16,720 nt of DNA from JBDTMC01 sp039934475 (GTDB lineage Bacteria; Acidobacteriota; Terriglobia; Bryobacterales; Bryobacteraceae), in contig JBDTMC010000137.1 in NCBI GenBank assembly GCA_039934475.1, forward strand, positions 1-16,720, written 5' to 3'. The notes below the pieces were generated by a model. It had not been told where the DNA came from and did not search any database. It saw nothing but the letters and a program-made list of their open reading frames with translations. The translations under genes and the position numbers were made by a program. Within the stretch, counting starts at the first letter, position 1, and each line of letters begins with the position of its first letter. Positions 14,123 through 16,720 of this stretch are shown here, one piece after another.

Positions 14123-15892
14123 ATGCGAGGAACGTTGCTTCTGCTGGCGTCGGTGGTCTTGCCGCTATGCGCCCAGACGCCTTGTGCGACGGCGCCCATC
14201 TACACGCCGTGCGAACTGGTCTTTGAACTAAACGCGGCCGAGATGCGGCAGCATCCGAACCCCTATGAGACGGTGACGTTGCAGGCCGAATTCCGTTCTC
14301 CGCGCTTCCGCACGTTCCTCATGCCTGGCTACTTCGATGGCGGCAATCGCCTGGTGATCCGCTTTGCCGCCGTCGATCCCGGCCAGTGGGATTACCGCGT
14401 CACCAGTAACATCGCTTCCTTCGACGGTAAGATCGGGAAGTTCGAAGCCACCGCATCCGACAATCCCGGCTTCATCATGCCACGCAATGTCCACCACTGG
14501 TCCTACGTGGAAAACAACGTCCCGCATTTGTGGATGGGCGACACCAACTACCGTTTCGCCACCATGGACCGTGCGGCGTTTGAAAGCATCACCACCGCGC
14601 GTGCCACCCAGAAGTTCAACCACGTTCGCGGCTTCCTCATCGGAGCGGGCGAGGACTGGAAGAAGGCGTGGAAAGGCGATTCGCCCGACCCCGCCTATTT
14701 CACCGAAGTCGATTCCCGCGTCCGCTTCTTGAACGTGAAAGGAATGATCGCCGATCTCGTCATAGCCGCTTCCGGCAAAGACCTCGGCGCCAAACTCACC
14801 GGCTGGCAGCAACGGGAGCGCTTTGTCCGCTACATCACCGCGCGCTATTCGGCGTACAACATTACGTGGCAGGGTGTCGATGCCTTTGAGAACTTCGATG
14901 GCAATCGCGAACTCCTGAAGGCCATAGGCGATCTGTTGAAGAAATACGATCCATTCCGCCATCCGCGCTCGACGAACGTCATGGTGACCTCCTCACCGCT
15001 ACTGGGTGACGAATGGATGGACCATATCACCTACCAAATGGGCGACAGCAACACCGGAGCCATCGAGCATCAGTTGTACCCCGTTCCGTTTGTCAATGCC
15101 GGCTTCGCCACCGAAGGCTCCGACGCCGACGCATTCCGCAAGCACTTGTGGAATGCCACGATGGACGGCCAGTATCCGACACTGGTCACCACCGGTGGTC
15201 CGGACACGCCGGGCGCCCGCGCCATGAAGGCGTGGTACGAGTTCTTTGCCGATACACGCCACTGGGAACTGGAACCGTATTTCGACGTCGATGGAGGCCG
15301 CGCCATCGCCCTGCCCGATGTCGAATACATCGTCTACATGGAGAAGCCCGGACCGGTGGAAGTGCTCGTGGAAAAGCACGGCTACGACATCAACTGGTTC
15401 AACCCCGCCACCGGTGCGACCACGGAACAGAAGAAGTGGAAGGGTGAAAAATTCACCGGCGAGCCGCCAACCAACAGCGGAGACTGGGTGCTTCATATCT
15501 CCCGCGAGGGCCGCAAGGAGAGCATGCACTCCTACAAATTCGAATCGCGCCAGATCCTGATGCAGGAAATGGAAACCCAGGCGAGCCGCGTGCCCTTTGA
15601 GATTGCGGCCCCGGCTGGTGACACCATCAAGCTCTCCGCACCCACGAAATACGAAGCGAAGATCAAGCGTGCTACTCGCGCCACGCGGACGATGTTATAC
15701 CTGTGGACGGTCGAGGTGCCAGGCGACGCGAAAGGCTTCCGCGTCATCGGTACGGGTGCCAGCGGCTCGTTCACGCTGACGCCGGAGTCTGTCGCAGGGA
15801 AGACCGATGGGGTGATCAGTGTGCGTCTGGCGGGTATGAATGCTGTGGGGAAGTTGTATGTGCTCGACAAGGTGTACCAGGTGAGTCAGTGA
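14123..15892 (+). CDS. Secreted DUF5060/DUF4038 glycoside-hydrolase-like protein
   Basis: This 589-residue protein begins with a signal peptide (MRGTLLLLASVVLPLCAQ), which is why I chose the ATG at 14123 over the in-frame start at 14096. An N-terminal beta-sandwich (YETVTLQAEFRSP, GQWDYRV) resembles DUF5060. The central TIM-barrel-like region (HHWSYVENNVPHLWMGDTNY, FNHVRGFLIG, WQGVDAFENFDG) resembles DUF4038, a fold shared with GH140-type apiosidases. The segment around VEYIVYMEKPG and DINWFNPATG fits the C-terminal domain often labelled as collagen-binding. An acidic residue in DAFENFD may be catalytic, but I cannot prove it. It is probably a polysaccharide-degrading exo-enzyme. The stop overlaps the tsaB GTG start by 4 bp. 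Confidence 0.82.
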   Translation: MRGTLLLLASVVLPLCAQTPCATAPIYTPCELVFELNAAEMRQHPNPYETVTLQAEFRSPRFRTFLMPGYFDGGNRLVIRFAAVDPGQWDYRVTSNIASFDGKIGKFEATASDNPGFIMPRNVHHWSYVENNVPHLWMGDTNYRFATMDRAAFESITTARATQKFNHVRGFLIGAGEDWKKAWKGDSPDPAYFTEVDSRVRFLNVKGMIADLVIAASGKDLGAKLTGWQQRERFVRYITARYSAYNITWQGVDAFENFDGNRELLKAIGDLLKKYDPFRHPRSTNVMVTSSPLLGDEWMDHITYQMGDSNTGAIEHQLYPVPFVNAGFATEGSDADAFRKHLWNATMDGQYPTLVTTGGPDTPGARAMKAWYEFFADTRHWELEPYFDVDGGRAIALPDVEYIVYMEKPGPVEVLVEKHGYDINWFNPATGATTEQKKWKGEKFTGEPPTNSGDWVLHISREGRKESMHSYKFESRQILMQEMETQASRVPFEIAAPAGDTIKLSAPTKYEAKIKRATRATRTMLYLWTVEVPGDAKGFRVIGTGASGSFTLTPESVAGKTDGVISVRLAGMNAVGKLYVLDKVYQVSQ

Positions 15893-16566
15893 GCGAGACT
15901 CGGATCCTGGCCATTGATACCACGGCCGAGTTCGGCAGCATCGCGCTGGGGGAGGGCGGGGCAGTTGTCGATGAGGTCTTGCTTCATTCTCCTGAGGGCT
16001 TCGGCCAAATTCTTTTTCCGCAAGTGGAACAACTCCTGGCGCGCCGGCAGTGGCGTTTGCAGGATATCGATTGTTTCGCCGGAATGGCTGGCCCAGGATC
16101 GTTCACCGGCGTGCGCATCGGCCTGACTGCCGTGAAGGGACTAGCCGAAGCGGCCGGCAAGCCCGCGGTTGGCGTCTCAAACCTGCGCGCGCTCGCCTGG
16201 TTCGGAACTGCCGCCCAAAGAGCGGTAGTGTTGGATGCCCGCCGAGGCGAAGTCTATGGTGCGGTGTACGATGACCGGCTCGACTTAGTGAGCGACGAAG
16301 TAGTGACGAAATTCCCAGCGTGGCTGGCGTCCCTGCCCGAGGGCAATCTGGAATTCATTTTCACTGACCCCTCCCTGTTCGCTCCCGCCTTGGCAGGAAC
16401 ACGCTTTGCCGATGCCGCGATCACCGCCGCGCCCCGCGCCTTGGCCGGCGCCGCCGCCTGCATAGCCGCGCGCGCCTTAGCACTCGGATTGGCCACAGAT
16501 CCCGTCGCGCTTGACGCCAACTACGTGCGCCGTTCGGACGCGGAGTTGTTGTGGAAAGACAGATGA
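15889..16566 (+). CDS. tsaB: tRNA t6A biosynthesis protein TsaB
   Basis: This 225-residue inactive ASKHA-fold protein is the partner of TsaD and TsaE in making N6-threonylcarbamoyladenosine at position 37 of ANN-decoding tRNAs. It begins ETRILAIDTTAEFGSIAL, has GPGSFTGVRIGL near residue 68 and ends YVRRSDAELLW, all typical of the family. The GTG at 15889 overlaps the TGA of the DUF4038 gene (GTGA), with AGGTG just upstream; earlier in-frame codons only add sequence overlapping the upstream gene. rimI or tsaD often follow tsaB, but no such gene begins in the remaining 154 bp. Confidence 0.94.
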   Translation: MSETRILAIDTTAEFGSIALGEGGAVVDEVLLHSPEGFGQILFPQVEQLLARRQWRLQDIDCFAGMAGPGSFTGVRIGLTAVKGLAEAAGKPAVGVSNLRALAWFGTAAQRAVVLDARRGEVYGAVYDDRLDLVSDEVVTKFPAWLASLPEGNLEFIFTDPSLFAPALAGTRFADAAITAAPRALAGAAACIAARALALGLATDPVALDANYVRRSDAELLWKDR

Positions 16567-16720
16567 GATGTGTTGGTTGAGCGTGATCGAAAGGGCCTCC
16601 GTTAGTGAGTATGCCGCTGATCGGGCGGGGATCCGGAAGATGAGAGTATCGGTATGACCGCAGGAGCTAGTGTAGTGCTTCACACAGAGTGATAAGTATT
16701 AAGGGCGTTTCTGGCCCGCA

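Noticed and set aside
16568..16657. Small ORF of 29 codons after tsaB
   Set aside because: It has no ribosome-binding site, no resemblance to rimI or any known family, and chance ORFs of this size are common.
1..16720. tRNA genes, CRISPR arrays, toxin-antitoxin or defence genes
   Set aside because: I found no cloverleaf-like sequence, no regularly spaced repeats and no matching protein motifs on either strand.

Overview
The window reads as chromosomal DNA of a GC-rich, probably Gram-negative heterotroph. The gene set (a secreted DUF5117/DUF4953-type metzincin, a secreted DUF4038-type glycoside hydrolase, a YtcJ-like amidohydrolase relic, Tat-signalled enzymes) resembles Acidobacteriota of the Solibacter/Bryobacter group. 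That assignment is inference from gene content and protein style; no rRNA gene is present to confirm it.

Layout. (1) Positions 1-3308 hold the 3' part of a Cu+-exporting P-type ATPase, which runs convergently into, and overlaps by 27 bp, an Acg-type nitroreductase with a Tat/lipoprotein signal. (2) Positions 3340-5190 hold an apparently intact 1,833-bp ISKra4-like insertion sequence with GGG-ended terminal inverted repeats and a 9-bp target duplication. It has a small first ORF (DUF6788-like, Cys-rich) and a DDE transposase ORF in the -1 frame, joined at an A8 slippery run. The element landed 31 bp upstream of the nitroreductase start and split its upstream region. (3) Positions 5191-6640 hold a HisC-like aminotransferase with a Tat signal, then a bidirectional hairpin terminator. 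(4) Positions 6640-8900, minus strand, hold a PPi-type phosphofructokinase downstream of anthranilate phosphoribosyltransferase (trpD). (5) Positions 8951-11399, plus strand, hold a tight sucC-sucD-ndk operon with 4-bp overlaps. (6) Positions 11416-14087, minus strand, hold a secreted zinc metalloprotease followed by the remnant of an amidohydrolase. (7) Positions 14123-16566, plus strand, hold a secreted DUF4038 glycoside-hydrolase-like protein overlapping tsaB by 4 bp. The last 154 bp (16567-16720) hold nothing I can recognise.

How the genes fit together. SucCD and Ndk link substrate-level phosphorylation in the TCA cycle to NTP balance. The PPi-type phosphofructokinase is a reversible glycolytic step. 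The divergent metalloprotease and DUF4038 protein look like extracellular polymer degradation. TsaB belongs to the tRNA t6A pathway. I see no defence island, CRISPR array, tRNA gene or clear undescribed multi-gene system. The best leads are the IS element (frameshift, internal start, possible hybrid outward promoter), the twice-truncated amidohydrolase relic, and two normally cytoplasmic enzyme families that carry Tat export signals.
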